64,000 nt of DNA from Asanoa ferruginea (GTDB lineage: Bacteria; Actinomycetota; Actinomycetes; Mycobacteriales; Micromonosporaceae): the NCBI RefSeq assembly GCF_003387075.1, contig NZ_QUMQ01000001.1:4836001-4900000 (forward strand), read 5' to 3'. The translations under genes were made by a program, and so were the position numbers. The notes under the pieces are model-generated. The model saw only the letters and a program-made list of their open reading frames with translations, was not told where the DNA came from and did not search any database. Below, piece after piece: positions 1-9,176 of the stretch; within the stretch, counting starts at the first letter, position 1; every line of letters begins with the position of its first letter.

Positions 1-2180
1 TGTGGGCCGACGAGATGCTCTGGGGCGCGACGCTGCGCTCGCCACACCCGAGCGCCGAGATCCGCGAGATCGACATCAGCGCCGCGCTGGCCCTGCCCGG
101 CGTCTACGCGGTGCTGACCGCTGACGACATACCCGGTGCCAAGCATTACGGGCTCGAAGTGGTCGACCAGCCGGTGCTCGCCGTCGACGAGGTGCGCTAC
201 GAGGGCGAGCCGGTCGCGATCGTGGCCGCCGACCACCCGGAGACCGCCCGCCGCGCCGCCGCCCGCATCCGGGTCGAATACGCGGTCCGGGCACCGGTCA
301 CCGACGCCGAGGAAGCGCTGGCCCGCGGCGACCTGGTCCGGCACGTGCCGGTGCACCGTTTCGCCTCGGCCGGCGGCGGCGCGCTCACGGCCGACGTGGT
401 GGTCACCGGCACCTACGAGGTCGGGATGCAGGACCAGGCGTTCCTCGGCCCCGAGTCGGGGCTCGCCGTGCCGGCCGAAGACGGTGGGATCGACCTGTTC
501 GTCGCCACCCAGTGGTTGCACGTCGACCAGCGGCAGGTCGCCGCGTGCCTGGGCCTGCCGACCGAGAAGGTGCGGCTCAGCCTGGCCGGTGTCGGCGGCG
601 CCTTCGGCGCGCGCGAAGACCTCTCCATGCAGGTGCACGCCAGTCTGCTCGCGCTGCACACCGGAAAACCCGTCAAAATGGTGTACGGCCGGGAGGAGTC
701 CTTCTTCGGCCACGTGCACCGGCACCCGGCGCGGATGTTCTACGAGCACGGCGCCGACCGCACCGGGAAGCTGGTCTACGTCAAGGCCCGGATCGTGCTC
801 GACGGCGGCGCCTACACCTCGTCGACGCCGGCCGTGGTGGCCAACGCGGCGACGCTGGGCGTCGGGCCCTACGAGGTGCCGACCGTGGTGATCGACGCCT
901 ACGGGGTCTACACCAACAACCCGCCCTGCGGCGCGATGCGCGGCTTCGGCGCGGTGCAGGCCTGCTTCGCCTACGAGTCGCAGATGGACAAGCTGGCCGC
1001 CGCGATCGGCGTCGACCCGGTCGAGATCCGCCGGCGCAACGCGATGACGACCGGCTCGGTGATGCCGACCGGCCAGATCGTCGACGGCCCGGCCCCGGTC
1101 GCCGACCTGCTCGCGCTGGTCCGCGACCGGCCCCTGCCGGCGCCCTACGCGGGCGACGACCGCGAGCGGCCCGGCGGGGTGGCCAACACCACCCACGGCG
1201 AGGGCGTGGTGCGCGGCGTCGGCTACGCGATCGGCATCAAGAACGTCTGCTTCTCCGAGGGCTTCGACGACTATTCCACCGCGCGGGTCCGGCTGACCGT
1301 GATCGGCGGCGAGCCGGCGGTGCTGGTGCACACCGCCGCCGCCGAGGTCGGCCAGGGCCTGGTCACCGTGCAGGCGCAGATCGCCCGCACCGAACTCGGC
1401 GTCGCCCGGGTCTCGGTCGCGACGGCCGACACCTCGGTGGGCAGCGCCGGCTCGTCGTCGGCGTCCCGGCAGACCTACATGACCGGCGGCGCGGTGCGGG
1501 CGGCCTGCCAGGCGGTGCGGGCCACCGTGCTCGGTCGGCTCGGCCGCACCGACGAGCTGTCCCTGGTCGACGGCAAGGTGGTCGCCGCCGACGGCTCGGT
1601 GATCGCCTCCCTGGTCGAGCTGCTCGGCGACGACACGGTCGAGGAGACGGTGGAGTGGCGGCACAAGCCGACCTCGCCACTCGACCCGGCGACCGGCCAG
1701 GGCGACGCCCACGTGCAATACGCGTTCGCGGCACACCGGGCGGTCGTCGACGTCGACACCGAGCTCGGCCTCGTCCGGGTCGTGGAGATCGCCACCGCGC
1801 AAGACGTCGGCAAGGCGGTCAACCCGCAGGCGGTGGTCGGCCAGATCCAGGGCGGCACCGCGCAGGGCCTCGGGCTGGCCGTGATGGAGGAGATCCAGGT
1901 GGTCGACGGGGTGATCCGCAACCCGTCCTTCACCGACTACCTGATTCCCACGATCCTCGACATGCCGCCGATGTCGGTCGACGTGCTCGAGCTGGGCGAC
2001 CCGACCGCGCCCTACGGCCTGCGCGGGGTGGGCGAACCGCCGACCATCTCGTCGACCCCCGCCGTCGTCGCGGCGATCCGGGCGGCCACCGGCCTGGCGC
2101 TCAACCGGGTGCCGGTCCGCCCGGACCACATCGCGTGCCCCGCCGGTCCCATCGGCGGGCCGTCGAACAGGGCGCGATGA
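1..2180 (+). CDS. Xanthine dehydrogenase, molybdenum-binding subunit (5' truncated by window edge)
   Basis: The large molybdopterin subunit of a xanthine dehydrogenase-type hydroxylase, which oxidises hypoxanthine and xanthine to urate. The reading frame is open from base 3, so the gene starts to the left; about 725 residues are visible. Family hallmarks are the GVGGAFGARED loop near the cofactor, the NPPCGAMRGFGAVQ segment carrying the substrate-contacting Arg, EVGQG, and GVGEPPT near the C-terminus with the catalytic Glu. FAD and 2Fe-2S functions are not in this polypeptide and presumably lie upstream. Its stop overlaps the next start as ATGA. The ureide genes that follow support a purine substrate over other aldehyde oxidase-family substrates. 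Confidence 0.93.
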   Translation, partial: WADEMLWGATLRSPHPSAEIREIDISAALALPGVYAVLTADDIPGAKHYGLEVVDQPVLAVDEVRYEGEPVAIVAADHPETARRAAARIRVEYAVRAPVTDAEEALARGDLVRHVPVHRFASAGGGALTADVVVTGTYEVGMQDQAFLGPESGLAVPAEDGGIDLFVATQWLHVDQRQVAACLGLPTEKVRLSLAGVGGAFGAREDLSMQVHASLLALHTGKPVKMVYGREESFFGHVHRHPARMFYEHGADRTGKLVYVKARIVLDGGAYTSSTPAVVANAATLGVGPYEVPTVVIDAYGVYTNNPPCGAMRGFGAVQACFAYESQMDKLAAAIGVDPVEIRRRNAMTTGSVMPTGQIVDGPAPVADLLALVRDRPLPAPYAGDDRERPGGVANTTHGEGVVRGVGYAIGIKNVCFSEGFDDYSTARVRLTVIGGEPAVLVHTAAAEVGQGLVTVQAQIARTELGVARVSVATADTSVGSAGSSSASRQTYMTGGAVRAACQAVRATVLGRLGRTDELSLVDGKVVAADGSVIASLVELLGDDTVEETVEWRHKPTSPLDPATGQGDAHVQYAFAAHRAVVDVDTELGLVRVVEIATAQDVGKAVNPQAVVGQIQGGTAQGLGLAVMEEIQVVDGVIRNPSFTDYLIPTILDMPPMSVDVLELGDPTAPYGLRGVGEPPTISSTPAVVAAIRAATGLALNRVPVRPDHIACPAGPIGGPSNRAR

Positions 2181-3358
2181 GCAGGCGGCTGCCGGAAGCG
2201 GTCTACCGCGACCTCGACCAGCGGCTCGCACCGGTCGACGCGGTGCTGCGCGACCGGCACCGGCCCGCGGTGACCGGGCGGCAGCCGGTGCACACCGTTT
2301 ACGTACCCGCCGACAAGTTCGTGCCCTCGGTCGTCTCGGCCTGGGGCGCCGCGGCGCGCGCGGCGCTGGAAGGCTCGCCGCCGCTGCCCTTTCCGGAGGA
2401 GCTGCGCGACCGGGTGGTGGCCAAGCTCGACCGCGAGCCGATCGAAGACCTGCGGATCGACTTCGAAGACGGCTACGGCTCCCGCGGCGACGACACCGAA
2501 GACGCCGCCGCGGCGGCCGCCGGAGCCGCGCTGCTGTCGCTCGCACCCGCGCCGCCGTTCATCGGCCTGCGGATCAAGTCACTGGAGGCGGCGACCCGCC
2601 GCCGCGGCGTGCGCACCCTCGACCTGTTCCTCTCGGCGGTGGGCGACGCGCTGCCGCCGGGCTTCCTGGTGACCCTGCCCAAGGTGAGCGCGCCGGCCCA
2701 GGTCGAGGCGATGGCGCTGCTCTGCGGGCAGCTCGAGCTGGCCTACGGCCTGCCGTCGCGAACGCTGCTGTTCGAGGCCCAGGTGGAGACGCCGCTCGCG
2801 GTGCTCGGGCCGGCCGGGGACGCGACCGTCGCCCGGCTGGCCGGCGCGGCCGAGGGCCGGCTGGTGGGGCTGCACTACGGCACCTACGACTACAGCGCCG
2901 CGCTCGGCATCGCCGCCTCGGAGCAGAGCCTGGCCCACCCGGCCGCCGACCACGCCAAGGCGGTCATGCAGGTGGCGGTGGCCGGGACCGGGGTGCGGCT
3001 CAGCGACGGTTCGTGCAACGTCCTCCCGGTCGGGCCCGGCATCCACGCGGCCTGGCAGCTCCATCACCGGCTGGTGGCGCGGTCGCTGGCCCGGGGTTTC
3101 TATCAGGGCTGGGACCTGCACCCGGCCCAGCTCCCGACCCGGTTCGCGGCCACCTACGCGTTCTTCCGCTCGGCCTCCGGGGCCGCGGTCGAACGCCTGG
3201 GCGCCTACCTCGATCGCAGGTCCAGCGGCATCCTCGACGAGCCGGCGACGGCCCGTGCGCTGGCGGGCTTCCTGCTGCGCGGGCTCGACTGCGGCGCTCT
3301 CGATCCGCCGGAGGTTCCTTTCGACCGCCCGTCGCTGGAGGCTTTATGGACCTCTTGA
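2177..3358 (+). CDS. DUF6986 family protein (HpcH/HpaI aldolase-like) in purine catabolic operon
   Basis: A 393-residue protein starting at the ATG that overlaps the xanthine dehydrogenase stop by 4 bp, so the two are translationally coupled. The acidic IDFEDGYG segment around residue 95, LRIKSLE, and the VETP stretch near 205 resemble the metal-dependent HpcH/HpaI/citrate-lyase-beta TIM-barrel fold, in which acidic residues bind Mg2+ and an enolate substrate. I recognise it as DUF6986, an actinobacterial family often found beside ureide genes; no reaction is established to my knowledge. Its place between xanthine dehydrogenase and allantoinase suggests a step in urate or glyoxylate/ureidoglycolate handling, but that is inference. 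Confidence 0.75.
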   Translation: MSRRLPEAVYRDLDQRLAPVDAVLRDRHRPAVTGRQPVHTVYVPADKFVPSVVSAWGAAARAALEGSPPLPFPEELRDRVVAKLDREPIEDLRIDFEDGYGSRGDDTEDAAAAAAGAALLSLAPAPPFIGLRIKSLEAATRRRGVRTLDLFLSAVGDALPPGFLVTLPKVSAPAQVEAMALLCGQLELAYGLPSRTLLFEAQVETPLAVLGPAGDATVARLAGAAEGRLVGLHYGTYDYSAALGIAASEQSLAHPAADHAKAVMQVAVAGTGVRLSDGSCNVLPVGPGIHAAWQLHHRLVARSLARGFYQGWDLHPAQLPTRFAATYAFFRSASGAAVERLGAYLDRRSSGILDEPATARALAGFLLRGLDCGALDPPEVPFDRPSLEALWTS

Positions 3359-3457
3359 TCCGTTCTTCCCCAGGTGGCGCAGTGGACCGCGTGATTCGTC
3401 GTCCTTGCCGGGTGGTGCCGTGGACTTCGTGATCAGGTCTACCCGGGTGGTGCTGCC
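3346..3457 (+). repeat. Three degenerate copies of the allantoinase start region
   Basis: Three successive units begin at 3346 (ATGGACCTCTTGATC), 3382 (GTGGACCGCGTGATT) and 3420 (GTGGACTTCGTGATC), with a second shared block AGGTGG/GGGTGGTGC near each unit's end. Unit lengths are 36, 38 and about 38 bp. Each unit begins with a start-like codon and in its own frame encodes a version of M/V-D-x-x-I-R. Only the third is in frame with allantoinase. The first overlaps the stop of the preceding gene. This looks like tandem duplication of the 5' end of the allantoinase gene followed by drift. Confidence 0.65.
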
Positions 3458-4730
3458 CGACGGCGCGGTCGGGCCGGCTTCGGTCGCGGTGCGCGACGGC
3501 ACGATCGCGTCGGTTGCCTCCAGCGCCGTGACTCCCGATGTCGACCTTGGTGACCTGGTGCTGATGCCCGGGCTGGTCGACACGCACGTGCACGTCAACG
3601 AGCCGGGGCGCACCGAGTGGGAGGGCTTCGCCACGGCCACCCGGGCCGCGCTCGCCGGCGGGGTGACCACGATCGTCGACATGCCGCTCAACTCGCTGCC
3701 GCCGACGGTCTCCGCCGCCGCGCTGGCCACGAAGCGAGACGCCGCCGCGGGCCAGTGCCATGTCGACGTGGGCTTCTGGGGAGGGGCGATCCCCGGCAAC
3801 ACGGGCGACCTGGCCGACCTGCACGCCGCCGGGGTGTTCGGCTTCAAGGCGTTCCTGGCCGACTCCGGCGTGCCGGAGTTCCCGCCGGTCTCCCCGGCGG
3901 AGCTGCGGGAAGCGATGGCCGCGGTGTCCGCGCTGTTCATCGTGCACGCCGAAGACCCGGCCCGGCTGCGGTCGGCGCCGCCGTCCCCGCACTACGCCGA
4001 CTTCCTGGACTCGCGTCCCGGCGCCGCCGAGTGCGCGGCGGTCGGCGCCGCACTGGACGCGGCCGAGGCGACCGGGAGCCGGGTGCACATCCTGCACGTC
4101 TCCGACGCGGCGGCGGCGAGCGTGGTCGCGGCCGGCCGGGCCCGGGGCGTGCGCGTGACGGCGGAGACCTGTCCCCACTACCTGACGCTCGACGCCGACG
4201 AGATCCCCGACGGCGCCACCGAGTTCAAGTGCTGCCCGCCCATTCGCGGCGCCGCGAACCGCGACTCGCTGTGGTCGGCTCTGGCCGCGGGCGCCATCGA
4301 CATCGTCGTCTCCGACCACTCGCCGTCGACGCCGGCGCTCAAGCAGGGTGACTTCGGTTCGGCCTGGGGCGGCATCGCGTCGCTGCAACTCGGGTTGCCG
4401 CTGGTCTGGACCGGCGCCCTGGCCCGCGGCCACGGCATCGCCGACGTGGTGCGCTGGATGTCGACCGGCCCGGCCGACCTGGTGGGCCTCGCGGGCAAGG
4501 GCCGGATCGCGGTGGGCGCCGACGCCGACCTGGTCGCCTTCGACCCGGCGGCCACGTTCACCGTCGACCCGGCGGCGCTGCACCATCGGCACCCGGTCTC
4601 CCCGTACGCCGGCCGGCAGTTGACCGGTGTTGTCCGTCGGGTCTGGCTCGGCGGCGCCGAGGTCTCGCCCTCCGACCCGCCGCGCGGTCGCTTGCTGCGC
4701 CGGGCCGCCGACCTGCTGGAGGCACGATGA
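3420..4730 (+). CDS. allB: Allantoinase
   Basis: Hydrolyses allantoin to allantoate. This is a cyclic amidohydrolase (urease superfamily) of 436 residues, close to the usual length of about 450. Visible hallmarks are the metal site DTHVHVNEPG, GFKAFLADSG with the Lys expected to be carboxylated and to bridge the two metals, VHAED, ETCPHYLTL, KCCPPIR, and VVSDHSPS carrying the late metal-ligand Asp. I chose GTG 3420 because it gives the normal N-terminus (DFVIRSTRVVLPDG); GTG 3429 is possible. No strong ribosome-binding site is present. The start-like codons at 3346 and 3382 are out of frame. The stop overlaps the allantoicase start as ATGA. Confidence 0.94.
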   Translation: MDFVIRSTRVVLPDGAVGPASVAVRDGTIASVASSAVTPDVDLGDLVLMPGLVDTHVHVNEPGRTEWEGFATATRAALAGGVTTIVDMPLNSLPPTVSAAALATKRDAAAGQCHVDVGFWGGAIPGNTGDLADLHAAGVFGFKAFLADSGVPEFPPVSPAELREAMAAVSALFIVHAEDPARLRSAPPSPHYADFLDSRPGAAECAAVGAALDAAEATGSRVHILHVSDAAAASVVAAGRARGVRVTAETCPHYLTLDADEIPDGATEFKCCPPIRGAANRDSLWSALAAGAIDIVVSDHSPSTPALKQGDFGSAWGGIASLQLGLPLVWTGALARGHGIADVVRWMSTGPADLVGLAGKGRIAVGADADLVAFDPAATFTVDPAALHHRHPVSPYAGRQLTGVVRRVWLGGAEVSPSDPPRGRLLRRAADLLEAR

Positions 4731-5752
4731 ACTGGCTCGGCCTGACCGACCTGGCGTCGCGCCGCCTCGGCGGTGGCGTGGTCGGCACCAACGACGAGTT
4801 GTTCGCGGCCGCCGACAACCTGGTCACGCCGGAACCGCCGGGTTTCACACCGAAGACCTTCGGACCCAAGGGCCAGGTGTACGACGGTTGGGAGACCCGC
4901 CGCCGCCGCGTCCCCGGGGAAGACTGGGCGATCGTCCGCCTCGGCGCGGCCGGCATCGTGCGCGGCGTGGTCGTCGACACGTCCTTCTTCACGGGCAACT
5001 ACCCGCCCGAGGCGTCGGTGCAGGGCTGCCGCGTCGACGGCCACCCGTCGCTCGACGACCTGCTGGCCGCCGACTGGGTGCCGCTGGTGTCGCGCTCCCC
5101 GCTGCAAGGCGACACCGCCAACCCGTTCTCCGTCTCCCGCGACGCGTTGGTCACCCACGTGCGGCTGGTCATCCATCCGGATGGGGGAGTGGCGCGGTTG
5201 CGCGTACACGGTGAGGTGGTTCCTGATCCTGTGCGCTTCCCGGACGGCTTTCTCGACCTGGCCGCGGCCGAGAACGGGGGCCGGGTGGTCGGCTGCAGCG
5301 ACCTGTTCTACGGCGCGCCCGGGCAGCTCATCGAGCCCGGCCTGGCCCGCACCATGGGCGAGGGCTGGGAGACCCGGCGCCGCCGCGACGCGGGCAACGA
5401 CTGGGTGCTGGTGCGGCTCGCGGCGCCCGGGCGGATCAGCCTCGCGTCGCTGGACACGACACATTTCAAGGGCAACGCACCGGGCGCGGCCGCGCTGACC
5501 GGCGTCGACGACCGCAAGGCCGACCCGGCCGACCCGGCGGCCTGGTTCCCGCTGCTGCCCCGGGTCGACCTGCGCCCCGACACACGGCACCGCTTTCCAC
5601 TGCGGACGGACCCGGTGACGCACGTACGCCTGGACATCTATCCGGACGGCGGCATGGCCCGGCTCTCTTTGCACGGCCACCTGGACGACGGGGTCCTCGA
5701 CACGCTGCGCACGGCGTGGCTCCCGGCCCCGGGCGGGGGGAGGATGAGGTAA
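4727..5752 (+). CDS. alc: Allantoicase
   Basis: Converts allantoate to ureidoglycolate and urea, the step after allantoinase. The protein is 341 residues, the expected size. It shows the family's internal duplication: each half carries a GWETRRRR block followed by a jelly-roll strand pattern (DTSFFTGN near residue 85 and DTTHFKGN near 245). An early NDELFAAADNL segment and its weaker second copy SDLFYGAPGQL match the family's metal-site region. It starts in a 4-bp ATGA overlap with allantoinase and ends in a TAATG overlap with the small SepF-like gene, so all five genes from 1 to 5982 are probably one transcript. Confidence 0.94.
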   Translation: MNWLGLTDLASRRLGGGVVGTNDELFAAADNLVTPEPPGFTPKTFGPKGQVYDGWETRRRRVPGEDWAIVRLGAAGIVRGVVVDTSFFTGNYPPEASVQGCRVDGHPSLDDLLAADWVPLVSRSPLQGDTANPFSVSRDALVTHVRLVIHPDGGVARLRVHGEVVPDPVRFPDGFLDLAAAENGGRVVGCSDLFYGAPGQLIEPGLARTMGEGWETRRRRDAGNDWVLVRLAAPGRISLASLDTTHFKGNAPGAAALTGVDDRKADPADPAAWFPLLPRVDLRPDTRHRFPLRTDPVTHVRLDIYPDGGMARLSLHGHLDDGVLDTLRTAWLPAPGGGRMR

Positions 5753-5982
5753 TGCTCAAGACCCTCCGTCCGCGCAGCTACAGCGACGTGATCCACGTCG
5801 GGCACTACTTCTGCCACGACTTCACGGTAGTGATGGACCTGACCAACCTCGACGACGGCGGCGACCCAACCCCGTTGGTCGACTTCGCGGCGGGCTTGAT
5901 CGTCGCCCGCGACGGCGCGATGGAGAAACTGGCACCCAACGTCTTCATGCTCAAACCCCGCCAACCCCGCCCCGACGCCTAG
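5752..5982 (+). CDS. Small SepF-like protein coupled to allantoicase
   Basis: A 76-residue protein whose sequence (RPRSYSDVIHVGHYF, VVMDLTNLDD, LVDFAAGLIVARDGAMEKL, NVFML) follows the SepF C-terminal alpha/beta core, which in actinobacteria anchors FtsZ to the membrane. It lacks the N-terminal amphipathic membrane helix and the linker of full-length SepF (usually 140-200 residues), so it is a core-only paralogue. The start used is the ATG in the TAATG overlap with the allantoicase stop; a GTG at 5716 would lie inside allantoicase. Being last in a purine catabolic operon is odd for a division protein, and its role is unknown. A short inverted repeat (5985-5989/5996-6000) follows. Confidence 0.75.
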   Translation: MLKTLRPRSYSDVIHVGHYFCHDFTVVMDLTNLDDGGDPTPLVDFAAGLIVARDGAMEKLAPNVFMLKPRQPRPDA

Positions 5983-6022
5983 GCGACCCTCGGCGGGGTC
6001 GACGCTCAGACGTTGAGTGGCG

Positions 6023-6032
6023 TTACCGGTAA
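6023..6032. promoter_or_regulatory. Palindrome TTACCGGTAA upstream of endoglucanase
   Basis: A perfect 10-bp palindrome with a central CG, the general form of LacI-family operators (odd-even symmetric, CG centre). It lies 41 bp upstream of the CebR-like box and about 95 bp before the endoglucanase start, so it could be a second operator for the same promoter. Symmetry does not extend beyond 10 bp, so chance occurrence is possible. Confidence 0.35.
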
Positions 6033-6067
6033 TCCTCGGGCTTCACAGCGGCGCGGTGCTGTCGTAG

Positions 6068-7522
<1,455 letters not shown>

Positions 7523-7600
7523 CGGAGTTCGCAGAACGCTTACACAACAGCGGTTACTCAGTCGAAGATCGGGGAAGTGGTACGCGACCAAGGAGGAACC

Positions 7601-8188
7601 ATGACCACACCTTCGACGCCGGCCAGCAACATCCCGCCCGGTCCCGCCGGTTCCGGCGCTCCGGTGCCGGGCGCCAGCGGTCTCGGCGGCGGTGTGTTCG
7701 GCGGTGCCCCGGTCGCTGACCAGGGCCTGCCGCGAGCGACCGTGACCGTCGCGAGCTACCCCGACTACGCCGCCGCCCAGCGGGCGGTCGACTACCTTTC
7801 CGACAACCAATTCCCGGTCCAATACACCGCGATCGTGGGCAGCAACCTGCGCCTCGTGGAAAACGTGCTGGGCCGGCTGACCACCGGCCGCGCGGCGCTC
7901 GCCGGCCTCGCCAGCGGCGCCTGGTTCGGCGCCTTCATCGGCCTGCTGTTCGGGATCTTCTCGGACGCCAACTGGTTCGCCGTGTTCTTCTCCGCACTGG
8001 CGATCGGCGCGTTCTGGGGTGCCGTGTTCGGCGCCTTCGCCCACGCCATGACCCGCGGGCGGCGCGACTTCACCTCGCGCAGCTCGCTGCAGGCCAGCGA
8101 ATACGCGGTCATGGCCGACGCGGAACACGCCGACGCCGCCCGCCAGCTCCTCACCCGGATGAACTGGCAGGCCAGCGGCGCCAGCTGA
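7601..8188 (+). CDS. General stress protein 17M-like (YflT domain) membrane protein
   Basis: A 195-residue protein with a Gly/Pro-rich N-terminal 45 residues, a YflT/17M-like alpha/beta domain (ATVTVASYPDYAAAQRAV, VDYLSDNQFP), then two hydrophobic hairpin segments (about residues 98-120 and 125-150) and a charged C-terminus with a second short alpha/beta unit. In related actinobacterial proteins this layout is membrane-associated and stress-induced; the biochemical role is unknown. The ATG follows an AAGGAGG site by 6 bp. The stop is just before a strong bidirectional terminator. The 78-bp gap from the endoglucanase contains GGTT and GGGAAG, only weakly resembling a sigma-B promoter. Confidence 0.75.
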   Translation: MTTPSTPASNIPPGPAGSGAPVPGASGLGGGVFGGAPVADQGLPRATVTVASYPDYAAAQRAVDYLSDNQFPVQYTAIVGSNLRLVENVLGRLTTGRAALAGLASGAWFGAFIGLLFGIFSDANWFAVFFSALAIGAFWGAVFGAFAHAMTRGRRDFTSRSSLQASEYAVMADAEHADAARQLLTRMNWQASGAS

Positions 8189-8198
8189 GCCGCACTGC

Positions 8199-8238
8199 CG
8201 CTAGAGGCGCCGCCCGCTCAGGGGTGGCGCCTCTAGCG
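8199..8238. terminator. Bidirectional terminator hairpin
   Basis: Perfect 13-bp inverted repeat (8199-8211 CGCTAGAGGCGCC, 8226-8238) with a 14-nt loop, between two convergent genes. The stop codon of the minus-strand gene lies inside the right arm. No U-tract, as is common in high-GC actinobacteria. Confidence 0.8.
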
Positions 8239-9000
8239 TCGTCCGGTCAGGAACTGCCACGGCCGGCGCGGTGACGGCACCGGTGCCGCCGGGGGCGGGT
8301 CGCCGAAGGCCGCCGCCGTCACGTCGGCGGCCAGCTCGACCAGGTCTGGCCCGTAGGCCTGCGGCTGACGCACCCGGAGCACCAGGCAGAACGGGGATTG
8401 GTCCCCGTATGACCGCCGTAGCTCCTGATGGTTCCCGGCCAGGTAGCGGGCGGCGGCCAGGTTGCTCAGCGAGGTCTGCCCGATGAGCAGAAAGATCGGG
8501 TGCGCGGTGGGCACCGCCCGGGCCACCAGCACGTAGGCCTCCCGGTGTGGCTGCCGCTCGAACCGCTCCTCGCCCACGATGAACGGCACCGGATCGCCGC
8601 CCTCGCCGTAGGTGACCACCCGCACCCCCGGCAGCAGCGCCGCGAGGTGGGCGGTCGTGCGCGAGTTGCTCTCCGTGCTGCCGACGCAGAACTCGGTCAC
8701 CTTGCCCAGCTCCTTCGGCGCCTCGGCGGCCGGCACGACGTCGGCCCGGGCGCCGCACTCCTTGACGATCGCACCCAACTCGACCAGCGCGGCCACGTCG
8801 TTGCGGTGCACGCTGGCCACCCGCGGCGACGACCAGTGCTTGCCGACGATCAACAGGCTCGGCACGCCGGCCCGCAGGCCGAAGAAGCCGCGCATCCGGG
8901 CCAACCGCCGCCGGGCCACCACCCGCTGCACCAGCCACGCCGCGGCGGCGGCGAGCACGCTCGCCACGAGATTGATCCCCAGATCCCGCACGCCCGCCAC
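8233..9000 (-). CDS. Uncharacterised membrane-anchored protein
   Basis: A 255-residue protein with one N-terminal hydrophobic segment (about residues 9-26, rich in Ala/Val) followed by an Arg-rich patch (VARRRLARMR), which predicts a cytoplasmic domain anchored by one helix. The rest is a soluble alpha/beta-looking domain with PSLLIVGKHWSS, TEFCVGSTESNSRT, GVRVVTYGEGGDP and FLLIGQTSLSNLAAARYL. I do not recognise the family; the alternation of short hydrophobic strands and Gly-rich turns suggests a nucleotide- or NAD-binding Rossmann-like fold, but no Walker motif is visible. Start is GTG 9000. It is separated from the DUF1684 gene upstream by the fold-back sequence 9013-9176. Confidence 0.6.
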   Translation of the reverse strand: MAGVRDLGINLVASVLAAAAAWLVQRVVARRRLARMRGFFGLRAGVPSLLIVGKHWSSPRVASVHRNDVAALVELGAIVKECGARADVVPAAEAPKELGKVTEFCVGSTESNSRTTAHLAALLPGVRVVTYGEGGDPVPFIVGEERFERQPHREAYVLVARAVPTAHPIFLLIGQTSLSNLAAARYLAGNHQELRRSYGDQSPFCLVLRVRQPQAYGPDLVELAADVTAAAFGDPPPAAPVPSPRRPWQFLTGRR

Positions 9001-9012
9001 AGTAGACGGCCA

Positions 9013-9176
9013 AGGTCCTATCCGGTGGGTCAGCGCGGCCTGCGCCGGGCCCAGCCGCCGCCTGGCGGCGTCCCGGGATCACCGAGATACAACACCGGTA
9101 TCCCGGCAATCCCGGGCCACCACCAGACGACGCCTGGACTCCGGCTCGGCTCGCACTGACCCACCGGATAGGACCT
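9013..9176. repeat. 164-bp fold-back (large imperfect inverted repeat)
   Basis: The outer 21 bp at 9013-9033 and 9156-9176 are exact reverse complements. Inside, the two arms keep pairing to a short loop near 9091-9097 (AACACCG) between GATAC and GTATC. In the inner arms (about 9050-9090 and partner) nearly all mismatches become G.U pairs if the minus strand is transcribed, which is the direction of both flanking genes. It begins at the stop codon of the DUF1684 gene and ends just before the start of the next minus-strand gene. It may be an extended terminator or processing hairpin, or a degenerate MITE-like element. Confidence 0.8.

Noticed and set aside
512-2176. Long open frame running through the xanthine dehydrogenase gene and into the DUF6986 gene
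   Set aside because: High GC makes alternative frames open. The upstream part is Arg/Gly/Ala-rich shadow sequence; only the part from ATG 2177 has family features.
3000-5680. Several minus-strand frames of hundreds of residues opposite the allantoinase and allantoicase genes
   Set aside because: Low-complexity Arg/His/Gly translations without motifs, antisense to well-supported genes.
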